32,656 nt of DNA from Candidatus Aminicenantes bacterium UBA4085 (lineage in GTDB: Bacteria > Acidobacteriota > Aminicenantia > Aminicenantales > UBA4085): NCBI GenBank assembly GCA_002383325.1, contig DFYJ01000138.1, positions 42,501 through 75,156 of the forward strand, written 5' to 3'. This document shows positions 25,011 through 32,656 of the stretch, one piece after another. The notes below the pieces were generated by a model. It was not told the origin of the DNA and ran no database searches. It saw nothing but the letters and a program-made list of their open reading frames with translations. The translations under genes were made by a program, and so were the position numbers. Positions within the stretch are counted from its first letter, which is position 1, and each line of letters starts with the position of its first letter.

Positions 25011-25868
25011 TTACCACCTGTACTTGTCGCGGTATCTTTTCCTCAGGACTATGGCTATCAAGTTCATCCCAAGCACCAGAAGCAGAAGCACCAGTGCTGT
25101 CGCGTATTGGATCGGGCGGGTGGCCAGCAGGTCGGACGACTGGGTCGCCATGTAGAACACGTGATAGGGAAGGGCCATGAAGCTGTCGAAGAAGCTGTCC
25201 GGCAGACGCTGCAGGGACATCGCTACGCCAGTGAGCATCAGCGGAGCCGTTTCGCCGGCGGCCCGGGACACGGAGAGGATTATGCCGGTGAATATTCCCG
25301 GCAAGGCATACGGAAGAACGTGATGCCAGATGGTCTGCCATTTGGTGGCGCCTAGCGCATATGACGCTTCCCGCACCGTGCTCGGCACCGCGGCGATGGC
25401 CTCCCTGGCGGAGGATATCATCAGTGGAAGGGTCATTATGCTGAGCGTGAGGCCGGCGGAGATCAGGGAGAAGCCCAACCCCAGATAGGCCACGAATATT
25501 CCCAGGCCGAGCAGCCCGTAGACTATTGAAGGGACTCCCGCAAGATTGTAGACGGCCAGCTTGAACACCCGGCCCATCCAGGAGCTCTGCTCGTACTCCA
25601 CCAGGTAAATGGCGGACATCACGCCGATGGGGACGGATATCGCCAGAACGATCAGCATCAGGTAGAACGTGCCCACGATCGCGGGAAGTATTCCGCCCTC
25701 GGTGTTGGCGCGGCGGGGCATCTCCGTAAGAAATTCGACGCTCAACCGTTCGAGACCTCCGGTGGCGATGTATCCCACCAGCACTATCAGGGCCAGGACG
25801 ACCAACAGGGCGCAGCCCCGGAACATGCTGAAGACCGCTATTTCGGTCGCTTTCCGGTTGAGCATCAT
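25011..25868 (-). CDS. pstA: Phosphate ABC transporter permease PstA
   Basis: A 285-residue membrane protein with about six hydrophobic segments, the size of normal PstA. The ATPase-contact loop is [37 protein letters not shown] (split here: [20 protein letters not shown], 156-175, and [17 protein letters not shown], 176-192), the EAA motif of importer permeases. [11 protein letters not shown] and [14 protein letters not shown] are other conserved PstA stretches. It pairs with PstC to make the channel. Its first ATG overlaps the pstC stop by one base, and its own stop is two bases before the pstB2 start codon, so the operon is tightly coupled. Base use is less GC-rich than the bacterial half, with ATA codons, and it lies on the archaeal-looking side of the junction. 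Confidence 0.95.
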   Translation of the reverse strand: MMLNRKATEIAVFSMFRGCALLVVLALIVLVGYIATGGLERLSVEFLTEMPRRANTEGGILPAIVGTFYLMLIVLAISVPIGVMSAIYLVEYEQSSWMGRVFKLAVYNLAGVPSIVYGLLGLGIFVAYLGLGFSLISAGLTLSIMTLPLMISSAREAIAAVPSTVREASYALGATKWQTIWHHVLPYALPGIFTGIILSVSRAAGETAPLMLTGVAMSLQRLPDSFFDSFMALPYHVFYMATQSSDLLATRPIQYATALVLLLLVLGMNLIAIVLRKRYRDKYRW

Positions 25869-26794
25869 CAGTAGTCCTCCTTATAGCGATGGGTCACCCA
25901 TTCGGCCAGGAAGTTGATGACGAAGGTTATCACGAACAGGACCAGCCCGACCAGGAACAGCACGTGGTAGTGTTCGGAACCGAACTCCACCTCGCCGAAG
26001 TCGATGGCGATGGCGGCGGTCATCGTCTGAACGGAACGCAGGAAGTCGAAATGCAGCTGGGTGGCGTTCCCGGTGGCCATGAGCACCGTCATCGTCTCTC
26101 CGACCGCCCTGCCGAAGGCGAGCACGATGGCCGCCACGACCCCGGATATGGAGGCGGGGACCACCACGTGGCGAATCGTTTCCCATCTGGTGGCGCCCAG
26201 CGCCAGGGACGCCTCGCGGAGGCTGCGGGGCACGGCGTTCATGGCGTCCTCGGCCACGGTGACCATTATAGGGATCATCATGACGGCCAGCATGATCGCC
26301 CCGTTCAGGGCGTTCAGCTTGGTGACCGGGTCGAACACGACCGCGATCCATTCGGATAGTATTACCAGAGCGAAGAAACCGAAGATGACGGACGGAATTC
26401 CGGCCAGTATCTCGATGGCCGGCTTGAATATGGCTTTCACCCGGGGACTCGCGAGCTCCGCCAGCCAGATGGAGCATCCCAGTCCGATCGGGATGGCAAT
26501 GAGCGCCGCGCCGAAGGATACCATCATGGTGCCGACGAAGAGCGGTACGATACCGTACAGCGGGTACATCGGATGGGCGGGGTTCCACACCGTCCCGGTG
26601 AAGAAATCTATTATGTTGATGGACGTGAAGGCCGGCAGCGCTCCCAAAAGCAGTTCTCCGAACACCGCTGCCAATGCGACGACGGAGGACCAGGTGGCGA
26701 CGGTTAACGCAAGCTGGATCGCCTTCTCCCGGGGAGGCAGATGTTTGTTCTTGCGGAGCCGCCGTCCTCCTTCCCTTCTCAACTTCAACGCCAC
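25868..26794 (-). CDS. pstC: Phosphate ABC transporter permease PstC
   Basis: A 308-residue membrane protein with about six hydrophobic segments plus a basic N-terminal tail (residues 1-25). The ATPase-contact EAA loop is [20 protein letters not shown] followed by [29 protein letters not shown] and [17 protein letters not shown] are conserved PstC stretches, the latter with the Arg and Glu that take part in phosphate passage. The start is GTG at 26794, with GGTAGA close upstream; no better start is in frame. It forms the channel with PstA and lies 74 bases after the pstS gene in the same operon. Archaeal-looking codon use. Confidence 0.95.
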   Translation of the reverse strand: MALKLRREGGRRLRKNKHLPPREKAIQLALTVATWSSVVALAAVFGELLLGALPAFTSINIIDFFTGTVWNPAHPMYPLYGIVPLFVGTMMVSFGAALIAIPIGLGCSIWLAELASPRVKAIFKPAIEILAGIPSVIFGFFALVILSEWIAVVFDPVTKLNALNGAIMLAVMMIPIMVTVAEDAMNAVPRSLREASLALGATRWETIRHVVVPASISGVVAAIVLAFGRAVGETMTVLMATGNATQLHFDFLRSVQTMTAAIAIDFGEVEFGSEHYHVLFLVGLVLFVITFVINFLAEWVTHRYKEDY

Positions 26795-26868
26795 TCTACC
26801 TACGCTCCTCTGGGGTTTTGAAAAAGGTTTGATGGGGTTTGGTTAAAGGGTTGAGGAAAAGGTTTCGA

Positions 26869-28590
26869 TCAGCCCAGCTTGGCCATCTCCTGCTCGATCA
26901 CAGCCTGGGGGAGGGGGTAGAAGCCGATCTCGGTCACCACGCTCTGCCCACCATCGCTGCTCAGGATCCAGGACATCCAGCGGCTTACCTGGTCCGTCGG
27001 GGTGCCATCGGTGTAGATGTACAGGTACCTCGACAGCATGTAGTCGCCGCTGAGCACGGCCTCCTCGTCCAGGGGGCTGAAGGTCGGGTCGGCCTCCGTC
27101 TCCCTCAGGTCGAGCACCTTGATCCCGCTCGCGCTGGCGTAGCCTATTCCGATGTAACCGATCCCGCCCGCGTCGCCCTGGACCGCGTTCACGATGGCCG
27201 AGTTGCCGGTCAGCATGTTCATGTCCTGGCTGTAGTTCTCGGTGCCCAGGACCTCCTCCTGGAAGTACACGTAGGTGCCGGAGGAGGACTGGCGCCCGTA
27301 CAGGGTTATGTCCAGGTCGGCGCCGCCGACCTGGTTCCAGTTGGTGTACGTGCCGTTGTAGATGCCCTGCAGCTGCTCCTTGGTGAGGTTGGTTACGCCG
27401 TTGTCGTCGTTGGTGATGACGGCGATCCCGTCGATGGCCACCTTGAACTCCACCGGGTACACCCCGTTCGCGTTGGCCGCGGCGATCTCGCTGGCCTTTA
27501 TGGACCGGGAGGCCTGGGCCAGGTCGACCTGCCCGTTGACGAGGGCGCTGATGCCTGTTCCGCTGCCGCCACCGGTTATCTCCACGGTGATCCACGGGAA
27601 CTCCTCATGGAAGTCCTCGGAGAATATCTGGCACAGCTCGAGCATGGTGTCCGAGCCCTTCTGGGTCAGGGTGACCGAGGCGGGGGTGACCCCCATTTTG
27701 ACCAGGTTGTCCTCGTAGGCGTTCTGGGACATCTCGTAGAAGCCGATCTCGCCGACCAGGCTCTGGCCGTCGTCGAAGTTGACGATCCAGCGCAGGTAGT
27801 CCTTCACGATGCCGGTCGGGGTGCCCTTGGTGTAAAGGTACAGGTAACGGGAAAGGTCGTACTTTCCGCTCTTGACCGCCGACTCGTCGGTCGGGGCGAA
27901 GGCCTCGGACTCCGCGTCCGCCTTGAGGTCCAGGACGTTTATCCCGGAGGCATCGGCGTAGCCTATTCCGACGTAGCCGACACCGCCCGCGTCGCCCTGC
28001 ACTGCCGCCACTATGGCGGAGTTGCCGGAGAGCATGTTCATGTCCTGGCTGTAGTTCTCCTTCTGCAGGACGTGCTCCCAGAAGTACTCGTAGGTTCCGG
28101 ACGTGGACTGGCGGCCGTAGAGGGTGATGTCCTCGTCGGCCCCGCCCACCTGGTTCCAGTTGGTGTACGTTCCGTTATAGATGCCGCGCAGCTGCTCGAC
28201 CGTCAGGACGCCGACATCGTTCGAGGTGTGGACGATGATCGCTATGCCGTCGATGGCCACCTTGAACTCCACCGGGGTGAACCCGGCGGCCTGGGCGCTC
28301 TCGATCTCGCTGGCCTTTATCTGGCGGGACGCTTGGGCAACATCCACCTGTCCGTTTATCAGGGCGGTGATGCCGGTGCTGCTTCCGCCTCCGGAGACCT
28401 CGACCTCAACGGCCGGGTTCTCGGCCATGTATTCCTCTGCCCAGATCTGGCAGAGCTCAAGCAACGTATCGGACCCCTTCTGCACGATGACGCCACCTTC
28501 ATCGTTGTCGTCATCATTGTCCTGGAAGAGGAACACACCGACCGCGGCCACTATGATTATGGCTACGACGCCGATGACCAGGTACTTCAT
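26869..28590 (-). CDS. pstS: Membrane-anchored phosphate-binding protein with two tandem PstS domains
   Basis: A 573-residue protein. Residues 4-22 are one hydrophobic segment with no lipobox Cys, followed by an acidic linker DNDDDNDEGG, so the protein is anchored to the outer face of the membrane. Two complete PstS-type domains follow (about 34-305 and 306-573). Each holds the same phosphate-binding signatures: QKGSDT, SGGGSSTG or TGGGSGTG, ASRQIK or ASRSIK, VAIDGIA, YGRQSTSGT or YGRQSSSGT, and QGDAGG. The copies are offset by 273 residues. Normal PstS has one such domain. I choose ATG 28590 because GGAG lies 6 bases upstream; ATGs at 28602, 28614 and 28635 are in frame. Both domains keep the ligand-binding residues, so both may bind phosphate. 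Confidence 0.93.
   Translation of the reverse strand: MKYLVIGVVAIIIVAAVGVFLFQDNDDDNDEGGVIVQKGSDTLLELCQIWAEEYMAENPAVEVEVSGGGSSTGITALINGQVDVAQASRQIKASEIESAQAAGFTPVEFKVAIDGIAIIVHTSNDVGVLTVEQLRGIYNGTYTNWNQVGGADEDITLYGRQSTSGTYEYFWEHVLQKENYSQDMNMLSGNSAIVAAVQGDAGGVGYVGIGYADASGINVLDLKADAESEAFAPTDESAVKSGKYDLSRYLYLYTKGTPTGIVKDYLRWIVNFDDGQSLVGEIGFYEMSQNAYEDNLVKMGVTPASVTLTQKGSDTMLELCQIFSEDFHEEFPWITVEITGGGSGTGISALVNGQVDLAQASRSIKASEIAAANANGVYPVEFKVAIDGIAVITNDDNGVTNLTKEQLQGIYNGTYTNWNQVGGADLDITLYGRQSSSGTYVYFQEEVLGTENYSQDMNMLTGNSAIVNAVQGDAGGIGYIGIGYASASGIKVLDLRETEADPTFSPLDEEAVLSGDYMLSRYLYIYTDGTPTDQVSRWMSWILSSDGGQSVVTEIGFYPLPQAVIEQEMAKLG
26872..28482 (-). repeat. Tandem in-frame duplication within pstS
   Basis: The two PstS domains are similar at base level as well: ctggttccagttggtgtacg occurs at 27331 and again at 28150, an offset of 819 bases (273 codons). 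Similarity runs across both domains with many third-position changes, so the duplication is not very recent, or it was maintained by conversion. Confidence 0.85.
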
Positions 28591-28760
28591 CTTGTTCTCC
28601 ATTCTTTTCACCATTGAGTTGTAAAGAAAGAACAAGGAGCTGCGGTCCAGTCACGCAGGACGAACAATGGAGGATCGAGTTGGCGTCTGACGCCTGAGTC
28701 CCTTCCTGTCCCGGCTAGCTCTTTGTGCATTTTCTTCGGGGCGTGCTACCAAGGGCGCCA

Positions 28761-28860
28761 TTTATATACATATGCAAAATAGAATATATTCTTGTATTTT
28801 GTATATAGAGACAGTATCAATTAATATTTTTTATATTTCTAGTAAGTTTTGTATATACAA
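28761..28860. promoter_or_regulatory. AT-rich divergent promoter/operator region between pstS and phoU
   Basis: TTTATATACATA at 28761-28772 can serve as a TATA box on both strands: plus for phoU and minus (TATATAAA) for pstS. A second TATA-like TTTTTATATTTC is at about 28828-28839. Two perfect 12-base palindromes lie here: AGAATATATTCT (28781-28792) and TTGTATATACAA (28849-28860). The first is flanked by CAAAATA (28775-28781) and TATTTTG (28795-28801), which extend the symmetry. TTTTGTATATA occurs as a direct repeat at 28797-28807 and 28847-28857, exactly 50 bases apart. These are likely binding sites for the AbrB-PhoU regulator encoded next to them. Confidence 0.7.
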
Positions 28861-28897
28861 TAATCACTTAAGTACGTTTGTGAAACGGGATACCACC

Positions 28898-29905
28898 ATG
28901 AACACCGAGGTCCGCCGGGTGCAGAAGACCGGGGCGTCCACGTTGACCGTATCGCTGCCGAAGAACTGGGTGGACTCTTCCGGGCTCAAAGCTGGCGATC
29001 AGGTCTCCATGGCCGTCCAGCTTGATGGAACGATACTACTGGACACTAACATGGACCGTCGCAAGGAGACGTTCAAGAAGGAGATCTGGACGGACGGTGA
29101 TGAAAGCGCAGAGCACCTTACCCGCAAATTGATCGGCGCCTATCTCGTCGGTTACAACGTCATAGAGGTCCGATCCAAGGACCGCATGGAGCCGGAGGCC
29201 AAGAGCGCCATACGGGAGTTCTCCCGTCTAGCTATCGGACCGGAGGTCGTGGAAGAAACAGCCAACAGCGTGATAATGCACGACCTGTCCGACCCTATCG
29301 AGCTGCCACAGGAGAAGTGCGTCCGCCGCATGCATCTCATCGCACGAAGCATGCACGCCGATGCTATCGAAGCGTTATGCGAGGAGGACAAAGGATTGGC
29401 GGAGGACGTCATAGACCGGGACACGGACGTGGACCGCCTTTACTGGATGGCGGTGAAGCAGAACACCCTCATAGCCAGGGACCGCCGGCTCGGGGACCGC
29501 ATGGGCCTGGACATCTTCCAATCGAACGACCTGATGCTGGTGGCCCGTGGCATAGAGCGCATCGGGGATCACGCGGTGCGCATCGCCAGGAACGCCCTGC
29601 TGAGCGCGGAGGACGCGGACAAGATTCCCAACGCTGCCGAGATCAGGAAGCTGAGCGCGGAGTCCATGCGAGTGCTGGAGAAAGGAATGGACTCGCTCTT
29701 CCGCAAGGACATCCCGGAGGCGAACGATGTCATCGACGAGGGAAGGGACGTCGTCAAGCGCTGCGAGAAGCTCGGTCAGGGTAATCGGGCCAAGGACAGC
29801 CGGGAGGCCATCATCATCAACATGGTCATGGACTCCATCATACGGTCCACCATGTACGCCGTGGACATCGCGGAGATAGCCATCAACGGCGCCATGCGCC
29901 AATGA
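28898..29905 (+). CDS. phoU: AbrB-PhoU fusion phosphate uptake regulator
   Basis: A 335-residue protein. Residues about 4-48 are a SpoVT/AbrB swapped-hairpin DNA-binding domain: VRRVQKTGASTLTVSLPKNW, then GLKAGDQVSMAVQLDGTILL. Residues about 90-335 contain the PhoU helical bundles, with repeated D/E-rich metal-binding patterns such as IDRDTDVDRLYWMAV, ARGIERIGDHAVRIARNAL and the final IADIAE-like VDIAEIAI. In archaea such fusions let a PhoU-type sensor bind DNA directly, whereas bacterial PhoU works through PhoR. I choose ATG 28898 because the AbrB domain starts there; the frame upstream to 28772 is AT-rich leader. It is divergent from pstS across a palindrome-rich region, so control of the pst operon and itself is likely. 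Confidence 0.92.
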   Translation: MNTEVRRVQKTGASTLTVSLPKNWVDSSGLKAGDQVSMAVQLDGTILLDTNMDRRKETFKKEIWTDGDESAEHLTRKLIGAYLVGYNVIEVRSKDRMEPEAKSAIREFSRLAIGPEVVEETANSVIMHDLSDPIELPQEKCVRRMHLIARSMHADAIEALCEEDKGLAEDVIDRDTDVDRLYWMAVKQNTLIARDRRLGDRMGLDIFQSNDLMLVARGIERIGDHAVRIARNALLSAEDADKIPNAAEIRKLSAESMRVLEKGMDSLFRKDIPEANDVIDEGRDVVKRCEKLGQGNRAKDSREAIIINMVMDSIIRSTMYAVDIAEIAINGAMRQ

Positions 29906-29966
29906 TCTCTTCCCCCCGATCAGCTAACTGGAAGCGGCGACGCTCCCCCTGAAACAAAGGTGTCGC

Positions 29967-30224
29967 TCATTTGTTCTGAGAGCTCTTCCAGAGAAGGTAT
30001 GCCAGTGCCGCCGTGCTCAGCCCAAGGATGAAACCCATGGTCAGCGCCCCCTCGGATTCGCTATCGCTTTTGTCTGGGACATCAACAATGTTCTGCCGTT
30101 GCAGCTCCTCCCAATCCAAAGCATCCGTGCCTTTTCGAACCAGGTAGGACTGGACCTCCTTCAGCTTGTTGTAATCCTCCTCCCTCAACCTGACCGTCTT
30201 GTATTTTTGCTCCGGGGGATCCAT
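29967..30224 (-). CDS. Small membrane-anchored protein with ribbon-helix-helix-like N-terminus
   Basis: An 85-residue protein. KYKTVRLREEDYNKLKEVQSYL followed by VRKGTDAL has the pattern of a ribbon-helix-helix or antitoxin-like DNA-binding segment: a short strand, then a helix, then a basic turn. A polar linker rich in Asp and Ser (about 48-58) leads to one membrane segment (about 62-80) and a short KSSQNK tail. I choose the second of two adjacent ATGs (30224), because GGTGA lies 4 bases before it; the first ATG at 30227 is also possible. A TATA box, read on the minus strand, is at 30259-30268. The DNA-binding idea is motif-based and uncertain. Confidence 0.65.
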   Translation of the reverse strand: MDPPEQKYKTVRLREEDYNKLKEVQSYLVRKGTDALDWEELQRQNIVDVPDKSDSESEGALTMGFILGLSTAALAYLLWKSSQNK

Positions 30225-30258
30225 CATATCACCTGCTAATTGTATACAGTTGTAGTAA

Positions 30259-30268
30259 CTTATATACT
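30259..30268 (-). promoter_or_regulatory. Archaeal-type TATA box
   Basis: Read on the minus strand this is AGTATATAAG, about 35-44 bases before the start codon of the small membrane protein. A TGTATACA palindrome lies just downstream at 30241-30248, similar to the palindromes near phoU, and may be a regulator site. Confidence 0.55.
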
Positions 30269-30523
30269 AACGTATTGTTAAGTGTACTACTAGAACTTGA
30301 ATTTTACCGATAAGACCTGGAACACATTTGAATACATCACTTCTTACCTTGGAACAGGGATTTCTTTGAACGCCTGAATATACGGAAATCGCATCAGAAA
30401 GTTCAAGATTGCCTCGTCGGACGATCTCCATTCGACATGTCACTTCATGAAGGAGATACTTCTTGTGATAGTGGAAAGCATCTAGTAGATAATGAGTCAT
30501 AATATCCCAAATAATAGGTTATT

Positions 30524-31234
30524 ATGACATTGCCTACAGCCACCTCGATATGGAAAAGGCTCCTAATTGAAGGGTACAAGGTAGTCACGTCCGAGGATGT
30601 GATGAGGATAGCTAGTAAGTTCGGAAAGGATGAACGGAGGAGTCTGCGCTATTTGCAGGAGCACGGATATATCTTCAGGATCCTGAGGGGCATATTCTAT
30701 GTCAAGAGCCCTGAGGAGGTAGAGGGGAACTTCTTCAAATATTCCATCTTCGAGATGATATCCGAAGCGTTGCGGATAAAGGGCGTCAAGAATTGGTACT
30801 TTGGACTGGAGACGGCTTTGAAGATGAACTTGATGACCCATGAATTCTACACGGTGGACAGCGCCATCACTGATTCTTTCAGAACCACGAAGGCCATCGG
30901 GATCCTTGATTCCAAGTTCGTTTTCAGAAAGTGGGCGATGACGGACCCACCGGCCGAATGGAAGATGAAGAGGATAACGGACCACGGTTGTGTTTTATAC
31001 ATTTCGGACAAGGAGAGAACGGTATTGGACCTGGCGTACAGGAACTACATCGATAAGGAGGACCTGAAACAGGTTCTCGCCCCGCTTATCGAGTTCGAGG
31101 AACAACTGGACCGAAAGAAGATCGTTGAATACCTTTCGTCCTATCCTCCGAAGTTCAGGGAGGCGATGATCGATGGATCGGTTCTTCAGGGACATCGGCA
31201 GGATCGGCGGAGCCAGAAGGACCGACGTCATTGA
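30524..31234 (+). CDS. AbiEi-type antitoxin / transcriptional regulator
   Basis: A 236-residue protein. The N-terminal 60 residues form a winged-helix region (VTSEDVMRIASKFGKDERRSLRYLQEHGYIFRILRGIFYV in the usual order: helix, helix, then the wing with RGIFYV), as in AbiEi antitoxins that repress their own operon. The rest has the AbiEi C-terminal layout: WYFGLETALKMNLMTHEF, RKWAMTDPP, ISDKERTVLDLAYRNYID. The gene for a nucleotidyltransferase of the AbiEii kind overlaps its 3' end by 62 bases. An ATAATAT just upstream could be a TATA box for a leaderless transcript. Codon use is clearly archaeal-looking (ATA, AGG, AAG). It probably neutralises the AbiEii toxin without forming a stable complex, as in type IV systems. 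Confidence 0.82.
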   Translation: MTLPTATSIWKRLLIEGYKVVTSEDVMRIASKFGKDERRSLRYLQEHGYIFRILRGIFYVKSPEEVEGNFFKYSIFEMISEALRIKGVKNWYFGLETALKMNLMTHEFYTVDSAITDSFRTTKAIGILDSKFVFRKWAMTDPPAEWKMKRITDHGCVLYISDKERTVLDLAYRNYIDKEDLKQVLAPLIEFEEQLDRKKIVEYLSSYPPKFREAMIDGSVLQGHRQDRRSQKDRRH

Positions 31235-32104
31235 GAAGGATTATCATCTTCACGCATCACTGCTGGAGATCTCTAAGGACCAGTATCTCCGAGGTGATCT
31301 AGTGTTCAAAGGCGGCACCTGCTTGGTCAAGGCGTATTCCGGATACTATCGATCCTCGGAAGACATCGATCTCACCTGGGCTGATCAAGGTCAATGGTCA
31401 TCGGTGACCCCGAGCAAGAGGAACGATCTTTGCGCCAGGGAAGTTGAGAACGTGATCGGCCATTTGAAAAAAATTACTGACCGGATCGGCATGTCATTTT
31501 CTGGTGAAAAGTGTGGAAAGGACGTTCATATCAGCAGCGGGGGCAAGATGGTGACCGTCCATCCTATATCTCTGCTTTGGACAGGATGAGGGCATCTGTA
31601 AAGATAGAGGTGAATTTCTACGATGCCAAGGTCCATCCTTACCAAGAAAAAGTACTGGGAACCTACCTAGGAGGCGCTGACCTCCATCAGCTCGAGCCAT
31701 TGTATGAGGAACGATATCAAACCTATACGACACCGGTGGAGCTAACCTGTCATGATCGCCGGGAGATCTTTATAGAAAAATGCAGGGCCATGATGACCAG
31801 GAAGGTGTACAAACCCCGCGATCCCTTGGACCTGTACCACATGAGCTGGACGTTGGGTTATACGGTTCCAGAGCATAAGGACGGGATGCTCAGTAAGGTC
31901 AGGTTCGCACTGGACACATACGAACGTTGTTCGGAGAACATCGTTGACAACGATCTTTCCAAATTGGGTTACGATCACCGTGATGACAACCTGCCTCTCA
32001 TGATCATGCCGGAGGATATCGAAGGGTCCATTGGCAGGACCCATAAGGAGCTGGAAAGCATCAGGAAGGAGATCGTCTCAACGGAAATCGAGGTCGATCG
32101 ATAG
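31173..32104 (+). pseudogene. AbiEii-type nucleotidyltransferase toxin, interrupted by a frameshift
   Basis: Two frames together give one AbiEii protein of about 310 residues. The first (31173-31589) carries FKGGTCLVKAYSGYYRSSED then IDLTW, the nucleotidyltransferase site with GGT (47-49) and DID (64-66). The second (open to the stop at 32104) begins at YISALDRMRASVKIEVNF and includes the metal-binding VKIEV, EKCRAMMTRKVYKPRDPLDLYHM in two parts, and the C-terminal helices. The break is near 31,550-31,570, where loss of one base fits: the reading would continue with SYISALDRM. The start ATG 31173 follows GGGAGG at 9 bases and lies inside the abiEi gene. It could be a true pseudogene, a sequencing error in the contig, or a programmed shift; the second is simplest. 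Confidence 0.8.
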
Positions 32105-32170
32105 GTGAAGGGATCTGTCGAGCTAAGAGCATGCCGGCGGAGATGTCGGTAATCGGGAACTCTTGAAAAA

Positions 32171-32392
32171 CTACTTACCTTCTTCCCCCGTCCTCAGGAC
32201 GTTCTCGACGAAATCGGTCATCCGCTGGTCCCCGACCCCGCTTATCTTCGTCGCCAGCGAGATCGCCTTGCGGAGGTCCTCCTCGCTGACGTCCAACGCT
32301 CTGGCCTTTCCGAGATGATGCACGAAGCACGGCTGGCAATGCCCGGCCACCGAGGCGGAGATGGCCACCAGCTCCAATGTCCTGTCGTCCAT
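32171..32392 (-). CDS. Small CxxC protein of the AhpD / carboxymuconolactone decarboxylase type
   Basis: A 73-residue protein. LELVAISASVAGHCQPCFVHH (residues 6-26, with Cys19 and Cys22 and a following His) is the redox-active helix of AhpD-like proteins, and SEEDLRKAISLATKI is the usual second helix. Short stand-alone members are common in archaea and anaerobic bacteria. They take part in thiol-peroxide reduction or disulfide exchange, but the partner is unknown. GGTG lies 7 bases before the ATG and a TATA-like ATAATATTA is at 32411-32422 read on the minus strand, so the gene has its own archaeal-type promoter. No gene nearby shows the peroxiredoxin it might serve. Confidence 0.85.
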   Translation of the reverse strand: MDDRTLELVAISASVAGHCQPCFVHHLGKARALDVSEEDLRKAISLATKISGVGDQRMTDFVENVLRTGEEGK

Positions 32393-32410
32393 TGCATTAC
32401 ACCTTGATCG

Positions 32411-32422
32411 TTAATATTATAC
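32411..32422 (-). promoter_or_regulatory. TATA box of the CxxC protein gene
   Basis: Read on the minus strand this is AGTATAATATTAA, about 20-30 bases before the ATG at 32392. Position and sequence fit an archaeal TATA element with a very short leader. Confidence 0.5.
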
Positions 32423-32523
32423 TGTGACCTTAATGATTCTCAGAGGTTTTTTTCAAGGACGTTTGGGCATCTGCGGATGATGAAAGGGAACCATAATTAC
32501 ACGGATGTGTCATATCCAGTAGC

Positions 32524-32656
32524 ATGAAGGGGAAGCGGAAGTGCAGGTGCGATGGGGACCGGTTGCCGATGTATGTCGCCGAAGCCATCGAGGGGGTCGG
32601 CGGACTGGGGAACCTGCAACGTTCCATCCCTTCCGGGGAGGAGATCGCCTATCAGG
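32524..32656 (+). CDS. Start of an unknown protein (3' end outside window)
   Basis: The frame is open from ATG 32524 to the window end (44 codons). It begins MKGKRKCRCDGDRLPMYV, basic with a CRC pair, and continues AEAIEGVGGLGNLQRSIPSG. I do not recognise the family. No ribosome site is visible, but ATAATTA at about 32493-32499 would be a TATA box at the right distance for a leaderless archaeal messenger. The opposite frame (32430-32627) is its shadow. Confidence 0.45.
   Translation, partial: MKGKRKCRCDGDRLPMYVAEAIEGVGGLGNLQRSIPSGEEIAYQ

Noticed and set aside
26839..28617. 592-codon open frame on the plus strand
   Set aside because: It mirrors the duplicated pstS gene, including its repeat; the composition is Val/Gly/Asp-rich and matches no domain.
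30267..30500. 77-codon frame on the minus strand
   Set aside because: No ribosome site, no domain, and it fills an AT-rich gap between divergent promoters. I treat the stretch 30,225-30,523 as regulatory, with nothing else visible in it.
32430..32627. 65-codon frame on the minus strand
   Set aside because: Its start lies inside the better-supported plus-strand gene start at 32524, and the protein is Ser/Pro-rich without a domain.
1..32656. CRISPR arrays, rRNA, tRNA, insertion sequences or phage genes
   Set aside because: I looked for regular spaced repeats, transposase motifs, cloverleaf-like stretches and rRNA landmarks and saw none; a covariance-model scan could still find a small RNA.

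Overview
The window reads as two unlike pieces of DNA joined inside one gene. Positions 1 to about 24,600 look like a GC-rich bacterium. Evidence: a bacterial-type AspRS, lipoprotein and twin-arginine signals, TTGACA/TATAAT-like promoters, AGGAGG ribosome sites and a UUCG-loop terminator. The small exported VPFxF protein, the 6-bladed propeller protein and the many secreted peptidases and glycosidase-like proteins recall Acidobacteriota/Aminicenantes-type heterotrophs; this placement rests on family content only. Positions from about 24,900 to the end look archaeal. Evidence: AT-rich TATA-box promoters, GGTG-type ribosome sites, frequent ATA and AGG codons, an AbrB-PhoU fusion regulator and a membrane-anchored PstS without a lipobox. 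The change of style falls within the second pstB gene, so a chimeric assembly is the first explanation to exclude, with horizontal transfer as the alternative.

Bacterial part, left to right: the 3' end of aspS and a small membrane protein; a large kinase-like membrane protein on the minus strand; a secreted glycosidase-like protein fused to a formylglycine-enzyme-type domain; an exported thioredoxin-like protein; a second exported TIM-barrel-like glycosidase candidate; a small protein/nucleotidyltransferase pair; a Tat-exported PLP enzyme; a small exported protein; a lipoprotein related to M1 peptidases with helical repeats; a Tat-exported GH109-like enzyme; a catalytic/non-catalytic M16 peptidase pair; a propeller lipoprotein; and a Phd/PIN toxin-antitoxin module. 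Many of these act outside the cytoplasm, which suggests scavenging of glycans and peptides.

Phosphate block: on the minus strand a tandem-domain pstS, then pstC, pstA and two pstB genes, with adjacent or overlapping junctions from pstC onward. A divergent phoU with an N-terminal AbrB DNA-binding domain sits across an AT-rich region full of palindromes. The two PstB ATPases carry complementary defects: PstB1 has LSLEQ in place of LSGGQ, and PstB2 has Asn in place of the switch His. In a PstB1/PstB2 heterodimer both defects fall in the same ATP site, leaving one consensus and one degenerate site. This is the most interesting mechanistic prediction in the window.

Archaeal end: a small membrane-anchored protein with a possible DNA-binding N-terminus, an AbiE-type toxin-antitoxin pair whose toxin gene is frameshifted, a small CxxC protein of the AhpD/carboxymuconolactone decarboxylase type, and the start of one more gene.
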